A DNA stretch of 64,000 bases from UBA9676 sp963730065 (GTDB lineage: Bacteria > Actinomycetota > Actinomycetes > Streptosporangiales > Streptosporangiaceae). The notes beneath the pieces were generated by a model, which made no database searches, had not been told where the DNA came from, and was given only the letters and a program-made list of their open reading frames with translations. Shown piece after piece: positions 34,579 to 43,950 of the stretch. Position 1 is the first letter of the stretch. Every line of letters begins with the position of its first letter. Location: the NCBI GenBank assembly GCA_963730065.1, contig CAVSQL010000024.1, positions 1 to 64,000 on the forward strand, written 5' to 3'. The translations under genes were made by a program, and so were the position numbers.

Positions 34579-35979
34579 GTGGCGATCGAAGACCCGACGT
34601 CAGCCCGCGCTGGCCACACCGGGGCAACCGGATATGGGCCACAGGAGTCCCACGAGGCCCCCTCGCCCCGTGGGTCACTCGTGGACCCGTATGTCGGCCA
34701 CTATGCCGCCCGGGCGCGGGAGATGATCGCTTCTGAGATCCGGGCCCTGTTCGCGGTGGCCGCCCGGCCCGAGATCGTGTCGCTGGCGGGTGGCATGCCC
34801 TATATCACCGCCCTGCCGCTGGACGCCGTCGGCGAGATGGCCGGCCAGCTCGTGGCCGACCGTGGCACCGTGGCCCTGCAGTACATGTCGGCGCAGGGAG
34901 ACCCCGGCCTGCGCGAGTGCATCTGTGACGTGATGGCACTGGAGGGAATCCGCTCCCACCCGGACGAGGTGGTCGTCACGGTCGGCTCGCAGCAGGCGCT
35001 CGACCTGATCACCCGCATCTTCGTCGATCCGGGCGATGTGGTGCTGGCGGAAGGACCCTCCTACGTGGGTGCCCTCGGCACCTTCGCCTCGTACCAGGCG
35101 AAGGTGGTCCACGTCCCGATGGACGACGACGGGCTGATCCCCGAGGCGCTGGCCGAGGCGATCGCCCGGCTGGGGGCGCAGGGCCGGCGGGCCAAGTTCC
35201 TCTACACGGTCCCGTCCTTCCACAACCCCGCCGGGGTGACCCTTCCCGCGGAGCGCCGCGCCCGGGTGCTGGAGATCTGCCAGCGGGCCGGCCTGCTCGT
35301 GATCGAGGACAACCCCTACGGCCTGCTGGGGTTCGACGGGGAACCGCTGCGGGCGCTGCGCGCCGACGACGCGCACGGGGTGGTGTACCTGGGGACCTTC
35401 TCCAAGACGATCGCGCCGGGGCTGCGGGTGGGCTGGGCCCTGGCCCCGCCCGGGATCAGGGACAAGCTGGTGCTCGCCGCGGAGGCAGCGGTGCTGTGCC
35501 ACTCCAGCCTCGCGCAGCTCATGGTCCGTGAGTACCTGACCGGCCAGCCCTGGCGCGAGCAGGTGAAGGTCTTCCGTGAGCTGTACCGGGACCGCCGGGA
35601 CGCCATGCTGGAGGCGCTGACCGCGGTCATGCCCGATGGCTGCCGGTGGACCCGGCCCGCGGGCGGGTTCTACGTCTGGCTGCAGCTGCCGCCCGGGCTG
35701 AACTCCAAGGCGATGCTTCCCCGCGCGATCTCCTCCCGGGTCGCGTATGTGCCGGGGACGGGCTTTTACGCCGACGGGTCCGGCCCCGAGCACCTGCGGC
35801 TCTCCTACTGCTTCCCCGAGCCCGGCCGGATCAGGGAGGGGGTCCGGCGGCTCGCCGAGGTGGTCGGCACCGAGATCGAGTTGCGGGACACGTTCGGCGC
35901 CGCCCCGGACGCCCTCCGTCCCTCCGGGGCCGGGCCGGTCGACCTGACCGGCCCCGCAGGTGCGGGCTCCGCGCAGTGA
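34579..35979 (+). CDS. PLP-dependent class I/II aminotransferase (LysN/MocR-like domain)
   Basis: 466 aa from GTG 34579, which has GAGGAGGG 4 nt upstream. PLP-fold signatures: QYMSAQGDPGLRECI, VVTVGSQQALDLI, FHNPAGVTLPAERRARVL, EDNPYGLLGFDGEP and the Schiff-base lysine in TFSKTIAPGLRVGW. There is no MocR winged-helix domain. Related enzymes act on 2-aminoadipate or aromatic amino acids. It overlaps the next gene by 4 bp (GTGA), so amino-acid transamination and an ATP-grasp ligase are probably coupled. Confidence 0.88.
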   Translation: MAIEDPTSARAGHTGATGYGPQESHEAPSPRGSLVDPYVGHYAARAREMIASEIRALFAVAARPEIVSLAGGMPYITALPLDAVGEMAGQLVADRGTVALQYMSAQGDPGLRECICDVMALEGIRSHPDEVVVTVGSQQALDLITRIFVDPGDVVLAEGPSYVGALGTFASYQAKVVHVPMDDDGLIPEALAEAIARLGAQGRRAKFLYTVPSFHNPAGVTLPAERRARVLEICQRAGLLVIEDNPYGLLGFDGEPLRALRADDAHGVVYLGTFSKTIAPGLRVGWALAPPGIRDKLVLAAEAAVLCHSSLAQLMVREYLTGQPWREQVKVFRELYRDRRDAMLEALTAVMPDGCRWTRPAGGFYVWLQLPPGLNSKAMLPRAISSRVAYVPGTGFYADGSGPEHLRLSYCFPEPGRIREGVRRLAEVVGTEIELRDTFGAAPDALRPSGAGPVDLTGPAGAGSAQ

Positions 35980-36926
35980 GTGACCTGGACCACGTGCTCA
36001 TCCTGGCCGGCGGGCTGTCCGCCGAGCGGGAGGTGTCGCTGCGCTCGGGCAGCCGGCTGCGCGACGCACTGCGGGAAGCGGGCGTCGAGGCCGGCATCGC
36101 CGACGCGGACGCGGCGCTGATCCCCGCGATCACCAGCGATCCCCCCAGCGCGGTCTTCCCGGCCATCCACGGCGCCTGCGGGGAGGACGGGTCGATCCAG
36201 GAGGTGCTGGCGCTGCTGGGGGTGCCGTTCGTCGGGGCGACGGCCGATGCCTGCCGCTTCGCTTTCGACAAGCCGGTGGCGAAAGCCGTCGTCCGGGCCG
36301 CTGGGCTGGCGACCCCGGCCTCCGTCACGCTGCCGAAGGAGACCTTCCACGACCTTGGTGCGACCGCTGTGCTGGAACGCATCGTGGCCACGCTCGGGCT
36401 GCCCCTGTTCGTCAAGCCCGCCCGCGGCGGGTCGGCGCTGGGCGCGACCCGGGTCGAGGCCGCCGCCGACCTGCCTGGCGCCATGATCAGCTGTTTCGCC
36501 TATGGCGACACGGCACTGATCGAGCGCTGCGTGGTGGGCACCGAGGTCGCCGTCGGGGTGATCGACCTCGGTGAGGGCCCGCAAGCGCTGCCCGTGGTCG
36601 AGATCCACCCGCTGGCGGGCGGCTACGACTATGCGGCGCGGTACACGGCCGGCCAGACACGGTTCTACACCCCGGCCCGGCTCTCCCCGGACGAGGCGGC
36701 GGCCACGGCGGCCGCGGCCGTCACCGCCCACCGGGCGCTGGGCCTGCGCGACCTGTCCCGTACCGACCTCATCGTCTCCGGCGGCCGGGTCTTCTTCCTC
36801 GAGGTCAACGTGGCGCCGGGAATGACCGAGACGAGCACCCTCCCGATGGCGATGGAGTCGGCGGGCCGGGCACTCGGCGTGGTCTGCCGGGACCTGCTGA
36901 GCCTCGCGGCAGCCCGGGGAAGCTGA
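35976..36926 (+). CDS. D-alanine-D-alanine ligase-like ATP-grasp enzyme
   Basis: 316 aa from GTG 35976 overlapping the aminotransferase stop. N-domain LILAGGLSAEREVSLRSGSR, central PAIHGACGEDGSIQEVLALLGVPFVG and ATP-grasp elements PLFVKPARGGSALGATRV and VFFLEVNVAPGMTETS are as in Ddl. It may be a second Ddl or a dipeptide ligase with other specificity, since its genomic position next to an aminotransferase differs from the main ddl locus. Confidence 0.88.
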   Translation: MSDLDHVLILAGGLSAEREVSLRSGSRLRDALREAGVEAGIADADAALIPAITSDPPSAVFPAIHGACGEDGSIQEVLALLGVPFVGATADACRFAFDKPVAKAVVRAAGLATPASVTLPKETFHDLGATAVLERIVATLGLPLFVKPARGGSALGATRVEAAADLPGAMISCFAYGDTALIERCVVGTEVAVGVIDLGEGPQALPVVEIHPLAGGYDYAARYTAGQTRFYTPARLSPDEAAATAAAAVTAHRALGLRDLSRTDLIVSGGRVFFLEVNVAPGMTETSTLPMAMESAGRALGVVCRDLLSLAAARGS

Positions 36927-37052
36927 ACGGCGGTGCCCGGCCCCGGCAGGCGGGGCGGCCGGGGTGGGCGGCACCAGCGGCGCCGCGCGGGCCCGCCACC
37001 GCCCGGGTTGGGCGCGCCGCCGGGAAGCCGCACGTAACAACTTGGGAGCCGC

Positions 37053-38087
37053 ATGACCACGCGCAAGAGCTTCGGCAGCGACAACCAGGCGGGCGCCCAT
37101 CAAGCGGTGCTGCGCATGATGTCCCTCGTCAACGAGGGCGGCGCCGTCGCCTATGGCGGGGACCCGTGGACGGAGCGGGCCTGCGCCGACCTCCAGGCGC
37201 TGACCGGCGCCCGGGGAGGCGTATTCCTCGTGTTCACCGGAACAGCGGCGAACGTACTCGGGCTCAGCCTGCTCCTGCAGCCCTACCAGGGGGTGATCTG
37301 CCCCGAGAGCGCGCACCTCAACGTGGATGAGTGCGGGGCGCCCGAGCAGATCCTCGGCAGCAAGCTGCTGACCGTCCCCACCCCGGACGGGAAGCTGACA
37401 CCGGCCCTGATCGCCACCCGGCTGGGTGACCGGGGCGACGTGCACCGGGTTCAGCCCCGCGCGGTCGCGATCTCCCAGGTGACCGAGTACGGGACCTGCT
37501 ACACCCTGGAGGAGCTGCGGGCGCTGGGCGAGTTCTGCCGGTCCGAGGGACTGCGGCTGTACGCGGACGGTGCCCGGCTCGCCAACGCCGCCGCCCGGCT
37601 GGGCTGCTCACTCGCTGACATCGCCGCACCCATAGACGTGCTGAGCTTCGGGGGGACGAAGAACGGCGCCGTGGGGGCCGAGGCGGTGGTGGTCATGGCC
37701 GAGGATCTGATGGCCAGCGCGGCCTTCCTGCGCAAGCAGCAGATGCAGCTCGGCTCCAAGATGCGCTACCTGGCGGCCCAGTTCCTCGGGCTGCTGGAGG
37801 ACCAGCTCTGGCTGCGCAACGCCGCCCACGCCAACCTGATGGCCCGCCGCCTGGCCGATGGCCTGCGGGACGTTCCTGGGGTAGAGCTGTGGCAGAAGGT
37901 GGAGTCGAACGCCGTGTTCGCATCGCTGCACCCGGCTCACACCGAGCGCCTGCAGCGAGAGTGGGAATTCTACGTGTGGGACGAGCCGGCCCACGTGGTG
38001 CGGTGGATGACCGCTTTCGACTCCACCGAGGCCGACGTGGACGCCTTCGCGACAGCCGTGCGGGAGACGGCGGGAAGTTTCACGTGA
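37053..38087 (+). CDS. Threonine aldolase-family PLP enzyme (beta-eliminating lyase)
   Basis: 344 aa from ATG 37053 after GGGAG. It begins SFGSDNQAGAHQAVLRMM; FTGTAANVLGL and SAHLNVDECGAPE follow; the PLP lysine is in LSFGGTKNGAVGAEAV. The family cleaves L-threonine or allo-threonine to glycine and acetaldehyde, or related beta-hydroxy amino acids. The last codons (AGSFT, stop) lie inside a parS site, so the stop codon is part of the ParB target. Confidence 0.9.
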   Translation: MTTRKSFGSDNQAGAHQAVLRMMSLVNEGGAVAYGGDPWTERACADLQALTGARGGVFLVFTGTAANVLGLSLLLQPYQGVICPESAHLNVDECGAPEQILGSKLLTVPTPDGKLTPALIATRLGDRGDVHRVQPRAVAISQVTEYGTCYTLEELRALGEFCRSEGLRLYADGARLANAAARLGCSLADIAAPIDVLSFGGTKNGAVGAEAVVVMAEDLMASAAFLRKQQMQLGSKMRYLAAQFLGLLEDQLWLRNAAHANLMARRLADGLRDVPGVELWQKVESNAVFASLHPAHTERLQREWEFYVWDEPAHVVRWMTAFDSTEADVDAFATAVRETAGSFT

Positions 38088-38090
38088 AAC
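38077..38090. promoter_or_regulatory. parS site 1
   Basis: GTTTCACGTGAAAC, the 14-bp core of the universal ParB-binding palindrome. It overlaps the 3' end of the threonine-aldolase gene and supplies its TGA. Confidence 0.92.
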
Positions 38091-38111
38091 CCACCGGGCC
38101 TAGGCGCGCAC

Positions 38112-38127
38112 TGTTTCACGTGAAACA
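38112..38127. promoter_or_regulatory. parS site 2
   Basis: TGTTTCACGTGAAACA, a perfect 16-bp parS, 35 bp from site 1 centre to centre and downstream of the parB stop. Confidence 0.95.
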
Positions 38128-38233
38128 CCCGGGCGGATAGGCGGCCGGTTGCCCGGTTGGCATTCGGCGCCGTCGCGCCGACGACACAGACACGCGGGGT
38201 CGTCCTGTTGCGGCCGAGGCAGGCATTCGGCGC

Positions 38234-39202
38234 TCAGGCGCTCAGGTTGCGGGCCCAGTCGGGGGACATGGCGGTGACGATCCGCTCCAGGTCTTCGAGC
38301 GAGGCGAACTCGACCACGATCTTGCCTTTGCGGCGGCCGAGCTCCACCTTGACCCTGGTGTCGAACGCGTCTGACAGGCGGTTGGCCAGCGCGGTGAGGC
38401 CGGGGGCTGTGGGCTGCTTGGCCGCGGCGCGGCGGCCCTTGGGTGCCTGGTCGCCACCCATGGCCACGATCTCCTCCACCGCCCGCACCGACAGCCCTTC
38501 GGCCACGATCCGGTGCGACAGGCGGTCCTGGGCGTCCGGGTCATCGAGGGCGAGCAGGGCGCGGGCGTGGCCAGCGCTCAGCACGCCGGCCGCCACCCGG
38601 CGCTGAACCGCGGGCGGCAGGTGCAGGAGCCGGATGGTGTTGGAGATGTGCGGCCGGGACCGCCCGACCTTGTGCGCGAGCTCGTCATGCGTGGCGCCGA
38701 AGTCATCGAGCAGCTGCTGGTAGGCCGCTGCTTCCTCGAGCGGGTTGAGCTGCTCCCGGTGCAGGTTCTCCATCAGCGCTTCGCGGAGCAGGTCGTCATC
38801 GGTGGTGCCGCGCACGATGGCCGGGATGTGCTCCAGGCCCGCACGCTGACACGCCCGCCACCTCCGCTCGCCCATGATGAGCTCGTAGCGCCCCGGCATG
38901 ACCCGGCGGACCACCACCGGCTGCAGCAGCCCGACTTCCCGGATCGAGAGCGCCAGTTCCTCCAGCGAGTCCTCATCGAAGCTCTGGCGGGGCTGGCGCG
39001 GGTTCGGGGTGATGGCGCCGATCGCCACTTCCTCGAAATACGTTCCCTCGCCATCCTGCGCCCCAGGGCCGGCGGCGGCCGCGCGGCCGGGCGCCCCGGC
39101 GCCGGTGCCGCCCTCACCGGCCCCCACCTGTGTCACCGAGGACGGCGCCGTCGGGATGAGTGCGCCGAGCCCCTTGCCCAGGCCGCGCTTCTGCTGCGCC
39201 AT
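38234..39202 (-). CDS. parB: Chromosome partitioning protein ParB
   Basis: 322 aa from ATG 39202 (MAQQKRGLGKGLGALIP) with GAGGAG upstream. CTP-binding/ParB N domain: LALSIREVGLLQPVVVR, IMGERRWRACQRAG, ENLHREQLNPLEEA; helix-turn-helix: DELAHKVGRSRPHISNTIRL; C-terminal dimerisation domain at about 265-322. It loads at parS as a CTP-dependent clamp and spreads, organising the origin for segregation. Confidence 0.97.
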   Translation of the reverse strand: MAQQKRGLGKGLGALIPTAPSSVTQVGAGEGGTGAGAPGRAAAAGPGAQDGEGTYFEEVAIGAITPNPRQPRQSFDEDSLEELALSIREVGLLQPVVVRRVMPGRYELIMGERRWRACQRAGLEHIPAIVRGTTDDDLLREALMENLHREQLNPLEEAAAYQQLLDDFGATHDELAHKVGRSRPHISNTIRLLHLPPAVQRRVAAGVLSAGHARALLALDDPDAQDRLSHRIVAEGLSVRAVEEIVAMGGDQAPKGRRAAAKQPTAPGLTALANRLSDAFDTRVKVELGRRKGKIVVEFASLEDLERIVTAMSPDWARNLSA

Positions 39203-39919
39203 CACATCTCCTCGCACTGCCTCATCTCACCGCCTGGCCACCGGCCGGCCAGGCATAGTCCGGCGACAGGCCCCGTCCACGCCGACCCGCCCAGCTTCCC
39301 AGTAGAGCATCCCACCGATCCCCCCGCCCCGCAGACCGCCAGCAACCCCAGCCCCAGCCGCCAGCCGGACGTGCCCGCCCGCCGACAACTGGCCAACGGC
39401 GCGGCAGAGGGCGGACAAGCACAACCAACCAGACCCCGGCTCCGTGATTGTGCTGCTGAAACAGCGGCAGCCAGGCTCTGCGTAGCAGCCGGAAGACCCA
39501 CTCACGGCGTGCGCGCCCGCCAGCGCGTTATGCCGGCCGGGAGCCCTCGCCGCCACTCCGCGGCCGAGCCCGCCAGTGGTCCGGCTGATGCGGTGCCGTC
39601 GGGTGAAGCGCCCACTGATGCGGTGCCGACCAGTCCGATACCGACCAGCCGGGGTGCCGAACCGGTGGGGGTCCCGGCTGCTGGGGTGCCGGCTGCTGGG
39701 GGTGCCGAACCGGTGGGGGTGCGGGCCGGTGGGGTGCCGACCGGTGAGGTGTCGGCTGGTGCGGTGGCGCAGGCGTAACGTCCCCAACGGTCACCGCGAA
39801 CCGAACGCGCCTCGGGCACTACGGGCACAGCCCTCATCGGAGTCATGCCAGCCAGCGGCCACCCCACCAGCCGGCGCAGGCCCGTCACCGGTGACCCAAT
39901 CCGCGCCAGCCCGTGCCCG
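39203..39919. repeat. 717-bp parA-parB spacer with degenerate tandem repeats
   Basis: parA and parB normally adjoin closely, but here 717 bp lie between them. 39590-39776 is built from degenerate repeats of a GGTGCCGACCGGT-like unit; CCGAACCGGTGGGGGT occurs twice at about 39657 and 39707. On the minus strand one frame from 39990 reads as Gly/Pro/Thr-rich low-complexity protein overlapping the parA end, which I do not accept as a gene. The rest shows nothing recognisable. Confidence 0.6.
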
Positions 39920-41116
39920 TCAGCCCGTCTGACCCATCTCCACAGCCCGGTCAGCCACTTCCCGCGCCGCCTCCAGGTACGCCTGGGCACCGCTGGAACC
40001 CGGGTCGTAGGTCATCACGGACTGCCCGTAGCTGGGCGCCTCGGAGACCCGCACGCTGCGCGGGATGACGGTGCTGAGCACCACGTCCCCGAAATGCTCC
40101 CGGACCTCCTCCGCCACCTGGGAGGCCAGCCGCGTCCGGCCGTCGTACATCGTCAGCAGGATGGTGGAGACGTACAGCCCGGGATTCAGATGGCTCTTCA
40201 CCAGGTCGATCGTCCGCAGCAACTGCTCGAGCCCTTCCAGGGCGTAGTACTCACACTGGATGGGGATGAGCACCTCCGCCGCGGCCACCAGTGCGTTGAC
40301 GGTAAGCAGCCCGAGCGATGGCGGGCAGTCCATCAGGATGTAATCGAGATTGGACGCGTCGTACTCGGCGAAGGCGCGGCTCAGCCGGGCTTCGCGTGCC
40401 ACCAGTGGCACCAACTCGATCTCGGCGCCCGCGAGATCGATGGTGGCGGGCGCGCAGTAGAGCCCGGGAATGTCAGCCACAGCGCGCACGATGCCGGCCA
40501 GCGGCTGGTCTTCGACCAGGACGTTGTACACCGAGGGCGTGCCGGTCCGGTGCTCCACGTCCAGGGCGGTCGAGGCGTTGCCCTGCGGGTCAAGGTCAAC
40601 CACCAGGACCCGCGCCCCGTGCAGGGCCAGGCTGGCCGCCAGGTTGACCGCGCTGGTGGTCTTGCCGACGCCGCCCTTCTGGTTGGCGATCGTGATCACC
40701 CGGCACGAACGCGGGCGTGGCCAATCACGTCCCCCCGATCCACCGAGGGCGGCGAGGGCGGCTTCTGCCGCTGTCATCGCCGCCCGGGCCGGCCCGGGAG
40801 CCGCCGGTGCGTCGCCGCCTGGTGTTCCGCTCACGGCTTCATCCCCCCGGGCCCGGTCCTCGGTTTCACGTGAAACCGCCGCCGACAGTGCCTGCCTCAC
40901 GCGGGCGGGCGGCTGGTCCTCGGCCCGCTGATCCGGCACCTGCGCCACGGCTGCTCGCTCCTTATCCGCCCCCGGTTGACTGACCCCGCCGGGCGGGCGG
41001 CCCGGCTGCTCGTCCGGCCACCCAAGACCGCTCGACCTCACGCGCGCCTCATCGCCAGCAGGCGCGGCCAGCCGCCGGGATTCTCCTGGCCATCCCAGGC
41101 CGTCCCCGGAAGCCAT
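39920..41116 (-). CDS. parA: Chromosome partitioning ATPase ParA (Soj)
   Basis: 398 aa from ATG 41116 with AGAGGAG upstream. A 130-residue disordered N-terminus, as in Streptomyces ParA, precedes the deviant Walker A KGGVGKTTS and LVVDLDPQGNAST; later DYILMDCPPSLGLL and IPRSVRVSEAPSYGQ. The peptide VSRET within the N-terminal extension is encoded by a parS palindrome. ParA uses ATP-driven gradients to move ParB-parS complexes. Confidence 0.96.
   Translation of the reverse strand: MASGDGLGWPGESRRLAAPAGDEARVRSSGLGWPDEQPGRPPGGVSQPGADKERAAVAQVPDQRAEDQPPARVRQALSAAVSRETEDRARGDEAVSGTPGGDAPAAPGPARAAMTAAEAALAALGGSGGRDWPRPRSCRVITIANQKGGVGKTTSAVNLAASLALHGARVLVVDLDPQGNASTALDVEHRTGTPSVYNVLVEDQPLAGIVRAVADIPGLYCAPATIDLAGAEIELVPLVAREARLSRAFAEYDASNLDYILMDCPPSLGLLTVNALVAAAEVLIPIQCEYYALEGLEQLLRTIDLVKSHLNPGLYVSTILLTMYDGRTRLASQVAEEVREHFGDVVLSTVIPRSVRVSEAPSYGQSVMTYDPGSSGAQAYLEAAREVADRAVEMGQTG
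40861..40878. promoter_or_regulatory. parS site 3, inside the parA coding region
   Basis: CGGTTTCACGTGAAACCG, an 18-bp perfect palindrome with the parS core at 40863-40876. It encodes VSRET of the ParA N-terminal extension. From memory Streptomyces parA has the same arrangement. Confidence 0.93.
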
Positions 41117-41183
41117 CACCGCTCCTCTCCCGGCCGCACCTCTTCCTGCCGCATCCTCCCTGCCGCTCGCCGCCCCGCCCGTC

Positions 41184-41930
41184 TCATGGGCCCGCGGTCA
41201 GCCGCACCACTGTCGCGGCGGGATCGACCTTACCGCCCCCCACACGCATAACGTCCACGCTCTGCACCCCCAGCCCGCGCAGCACACGCCGCGCGGCAGC
41301 CACCTCCCGCCGCGCGCCCGCGCCCTTGATGGCCAGGACGGTCCCGCCTGGCCGCACCAGCCCCAGGGCCAGTCCCGCCAGCCGGTCCAGTGGCGCAACC
41401 GCGCGCGCGGTCACCACGTCCGCCGACAGCTGCCCGGCAAGATCCTCGGCCCGTCCCCGGCATACCTGCGTGTTCGCCAGGCCCAGGGCATGCACGCATT
41501 CCTCGAGGAACGTCACCCGCCGCAGCATGGGCTCCAGCAGCGTCACGGCCACATCCGGCAGCAGCAGCGCCAGCACGATGCCAGGCAGCCCGGCACCCGA
41601 CCCGAGGTCGATCAGTGAGCATGGGTGAGGAACGAGTTCCGCGACCACCGCGCTGTTGAGCAGATGGCGGTCCCACAGGCGGGGAACCTCGCGCGGCCCG
41701 ATCAGGCCACGGGTCACCGCCGGGCCGGCCAGCAGCCGCGCGTAATGCTCCGCCGCGGCCAGCGCCGGCCCGAAGACCTGCTGGGCCTGCGGCGGGGCGG
41801 CGGGCGCAGCAGGCTCAGAGGACTCGGCAGGCTCAGCAGGTGTAGTGGGCGTAGCGGGCACCATCACTGGGTCCACGGGCGCCTCAGGGGCCACGACAGC
41901 CTCGCCAGAACAACTAGGCTCGTCAGGCAC
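41184..41930 (-). CDS. rsmG: 16S rRNA (guanine-527-N7)-methyltransferase RsmG
   Basis: 248 aa from GTG 41930; the open frame extends to 42044 inside jag but without family similarity, so the shorter form is preferred. The SAM motif is LIDLGSGAGLPGIVLALL; before it PRLWDRHLLNSAVVAEL and after it RRVTFLEECVHALGL are RsmG blocks. It methylates G527 of 16S rRNA; its loss gives low-level streptomycin resistance in relatives. A Pro/Ala-rich N-terminal stretch is unusual. Confidence 0.9.
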   Translation of the reverse strand: MPDEPSCSGEAVVAPEAPVDPVMVPATPTTPAEPAESSEPAAPAAPPQAQQVFGPALAAAEHYARLLAGPAVTRGLIGPREVPRLWDRHLLNSAVVAELVPHPCSLIDLGSGAGLPGIVLALLLPDVAVTLLEPMLRRVTFLEECVHALGLANTQVCRGRAEDLAGQLSADVVTARAVAPLDRLAGLALGLVRPGGTVLAIKGAGARREVAAARRVLRGLGVQSVDVMRVGGGKVDPAATVVRLTAGP

Positions 41931-41958
41931 GCTGGCACCAGCAGACCCGGGGGGCCGG

Positions 41959-42699
41959 TCAGCCCGCGGGAAGGACAACCACCCGCCGGTTCGGCTCCTC
42001 ACCTTCCGACTCGCTGCGCAGGCCCGCGGCCGCGACCGCGTCATGGATGATCTTGCGCTCGAACGGCGTCATCGGCTCGAGGCGGCGCGGGACACCGGTC
42101 CGGCTCACGTCCTCGGCCGCGTCCCGTCCCAGCGCGGTCAGTTCCGTCCGCCGCCGCGCCCGGTACCCGCCGACGTCGAGCATGATCCTGGTCCGTTCGC
42201 CCGTCTGCCGGTGGACCGCCAGCCGGGTCAGCTCCTGCAGGGCCTCCAGCACCTCGCCACGCGGGCCGACGAGTTCCTGGAGGGTCGCGCCGACCACGGA
42301 CACCAGGGCCCGGTCGCCCTCCACGTCCATGTCGATGTCACCGTCGAGGTCGGCGACGTCGAGCAGTCCTTCCACGTAGTCGGCCGCGATCTCGCTCTCC
42401 TGCTCCAGGTCGGCGCCGACGCGCTCCGGCTGGTCGGGAGCTTCCTCCTCGTCTCCGTCCTCGGCCGGGGCGTCACCGGTGTCCTCCGCGACCGCATCGC
42501 CCGGCCCGGACGGCTCGTCCGGCTCGTCCCGCTGGCCAGACTCGTCCGGCTGGCCCGGCTCACCCGGCTGCGCGACATCGCCGACGTCGTTCGCCTCGCC
42601 CGCGGGCTCATCGGACGACACCACCGCACCGCCCGCCACGGGCAGTTGCCCCGGGTTGTCATCCTCGGTCATGGCGACCGCGTTCTCCCTCTGGCTCAC
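41959..42699 (-). CDS. jag: Jag/KhpB-like RNA-binding protein (KH and R3H domains)
   Basis: 246 aa from GTG 42699, which has GAGGAGG 8 nt upstream. The first 90 residues are acidic and repetitive (GEPGQPDESGQRDEPDEPS). The KH domain has VVGATLQELVGPRGEVLEAL and the R3H domain ends RLEPMTPFERKIIHDAVA. The family binds RNA and, with KhpA, affects cell division and envelope synthesis. It stands between yidC and rsmG as usual. Confidence 0.92.
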   Translation of the reverse strand: MSQRENAVAMTEDDNPGQLPVAGGAVVSSDEPAGEANDVGDVAQPGEPGQPDESGQRDEPDEPSGPGDAVAEDTGDAPAEDGDEEEAPDQPERVGADLEQESEIAADYVEGLLDVADLDGDIDMDVEGDRALVSVVGATLQELVGPRGEVLEALQELTRLAVHRQTGERTRIMLDVGGYRARRRTELTALGRDAAEDVSRTGVPRRLEPMTPFERKIIHDAVAAAGLRSESEGEEPNRRVVVLPAG

Positions 42700-42813
42700 A
42701 ACCGGGTCCTCCTCGTCGCGGGACCGTGCTGCCCGCGGTCACTGGCGCGGGCGCTACCGCCGGGCCCGCCGCGCTTTCCGTGCGTAACCAGCCGACCCGT
42801 GCTCGTGGCTGGC

Positions 42814-43950
42814 TCACCGTTTACCGGAGCGTTTGCTGCGCGACTGCCGTACGCGCTGCTGCCTGACGAGCTTAGTCTCCGGCACGGCATCCTGTGGCTC
42901 AGGTTCTGGCCGTCCCTTGGTCAGCCGGCGCAGGACTCCCGACCCATTGGCCGAGCCCTGGCCGCCGCCCGCGGCGGTGGCCGGCTTCCCGGCGCCCCCC
43001 GCCTGCTTGCGCGCTGACGTGCCTGCGTCGGAGGCAGGCGTCTTGCCGGCCGGTGCCGCCTTGGCCGGGGATTTACCGGCCGCAGGTGCCTTGCCGGCCG
43101 CTGGCGCCTTACCCGCGGGCAGTGCCTTACCGGCCGCCGGCGCCTTGCCCGGCCCGGCCGCCGGGGCCGTGGCCGGGGTGGGCATCGGGTACCGCTTGAA
43201 CAGCACATACTGCTGGCCGAGCGTCCATACGTTCGTGGTCACCCAGTACATGACCAGCCCGAACGCCCAGTAAAGGCCGGACAGCGCGAACAGCGGCACG
43301 ATGTAGGCCATGTACTTCTGCGACTGCGCCATCGGGTTGTCGGGCGTCATCTGCGGGGTCATGCCCCGCTTGGTGCTCTGGCGCACGGTCATGAAGGTCG
43401 TGCTGACGCTGATGAGGACCGCGACCAGGATGACGAGCCTGGACTCCAGCGTCTGGCCGGGCAGCGGGAAGAGGAACTTGTCGGGGATGTGGGCACCGAA
43501 GATGTCGGCGTGCTGTGCGCTGACCACGAACCCGCGCGTCATGCCGTACTTGGGCGGCTCCCCCGGCTTCCAGTCCGAGATCGCCCGCAGAACGCTGAAC
43601 AGGGCGAAGAACAGCGGCATCTGCCCCAGCAAGGGCAGGCACCCGGCCAGCGGGTTGGCCCCGTTCTCCTTGTAGAGCCGCATCGTCTCCTGGTTGAGAG
43701 TCTGCTTGTCGTTCTTGTACTTCTTCCTCAGCTCGGCGATCTGCGGCGCGAGCGCGCTCATCTTCCTGGTCGCGTGCATCTGCTTGATGAACAGCGGCAC
43801 CAGGACCAGCCGCATGAGGACCACGAGGATGACGATGGTCAGCACCCAGGTGAGGCCGCTGACCGGGCTCAGGAATGTGCTCAGGCCGGTGTGGATCTGC
43901 TGCATCACCCATGCGACGGCGGCGTACAGAGGGTCGAGCGGGTTCGTCAC
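42814..43950 (-). CDS. yidC: Membrane protein insertase YidC
   Basis: 378 aa. The Oxa1 core (about 1-250) has MRLVLVPLFIKQMHATRKM, CLPLLGQMPLFFALFSVL and MYWVTTNVWTLGQQYVLFKRYP. It is the short Gram-positive type without a large periplasmic domain. The C-terminal tail has seven APAAGK-like repeats and ends with a strongly basic segment that may contact ribosomes. It overlaps yidD by 4 bp. Confidence 0.95.
   Translation of the reverse strand: MTNPLDPLYAAVAWVMQQIHTGLSTFLSPVSGLTWVLTIVILVVLMRLVLVPLFIKQMHATRKMSALAPQIAELRKKYKNDKQTLNQETMRLYKENGANPLAGCLPLLGQMPLFFALFSVLRAISDWKPGEPPKYGMTRGFVVSAQHADIFGAHIPDKFLFPLPGQTLESRLVILVAVLISVSTTFMTVRQSTKRGMTPQMTPDNPMAQSQKYMAYIVPLFALSGLYWAFGLVMYWVTTNVWTLGQQYVLFKRYPMPTPATAPAAGPGKAPAAGKALPAGKAPAAGKAPAAGKSPAKAAPAGKTPASDAGTSARKQAGGAGKPATAAGGGQGSANGSGVLRRLTKGRPEPEPQDAVPETKLVRQQRVRQSRSKRSGKR

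Noticed and set aside
39502..39990. Minus-strand open frame in the parA-parB spacer encoding a Gly/Pro/Thr-rich protein
   Set aside because: It begins inside parA in another frame, consists of simple repeats and lacks a ribosome site; treated as repeat DNA.
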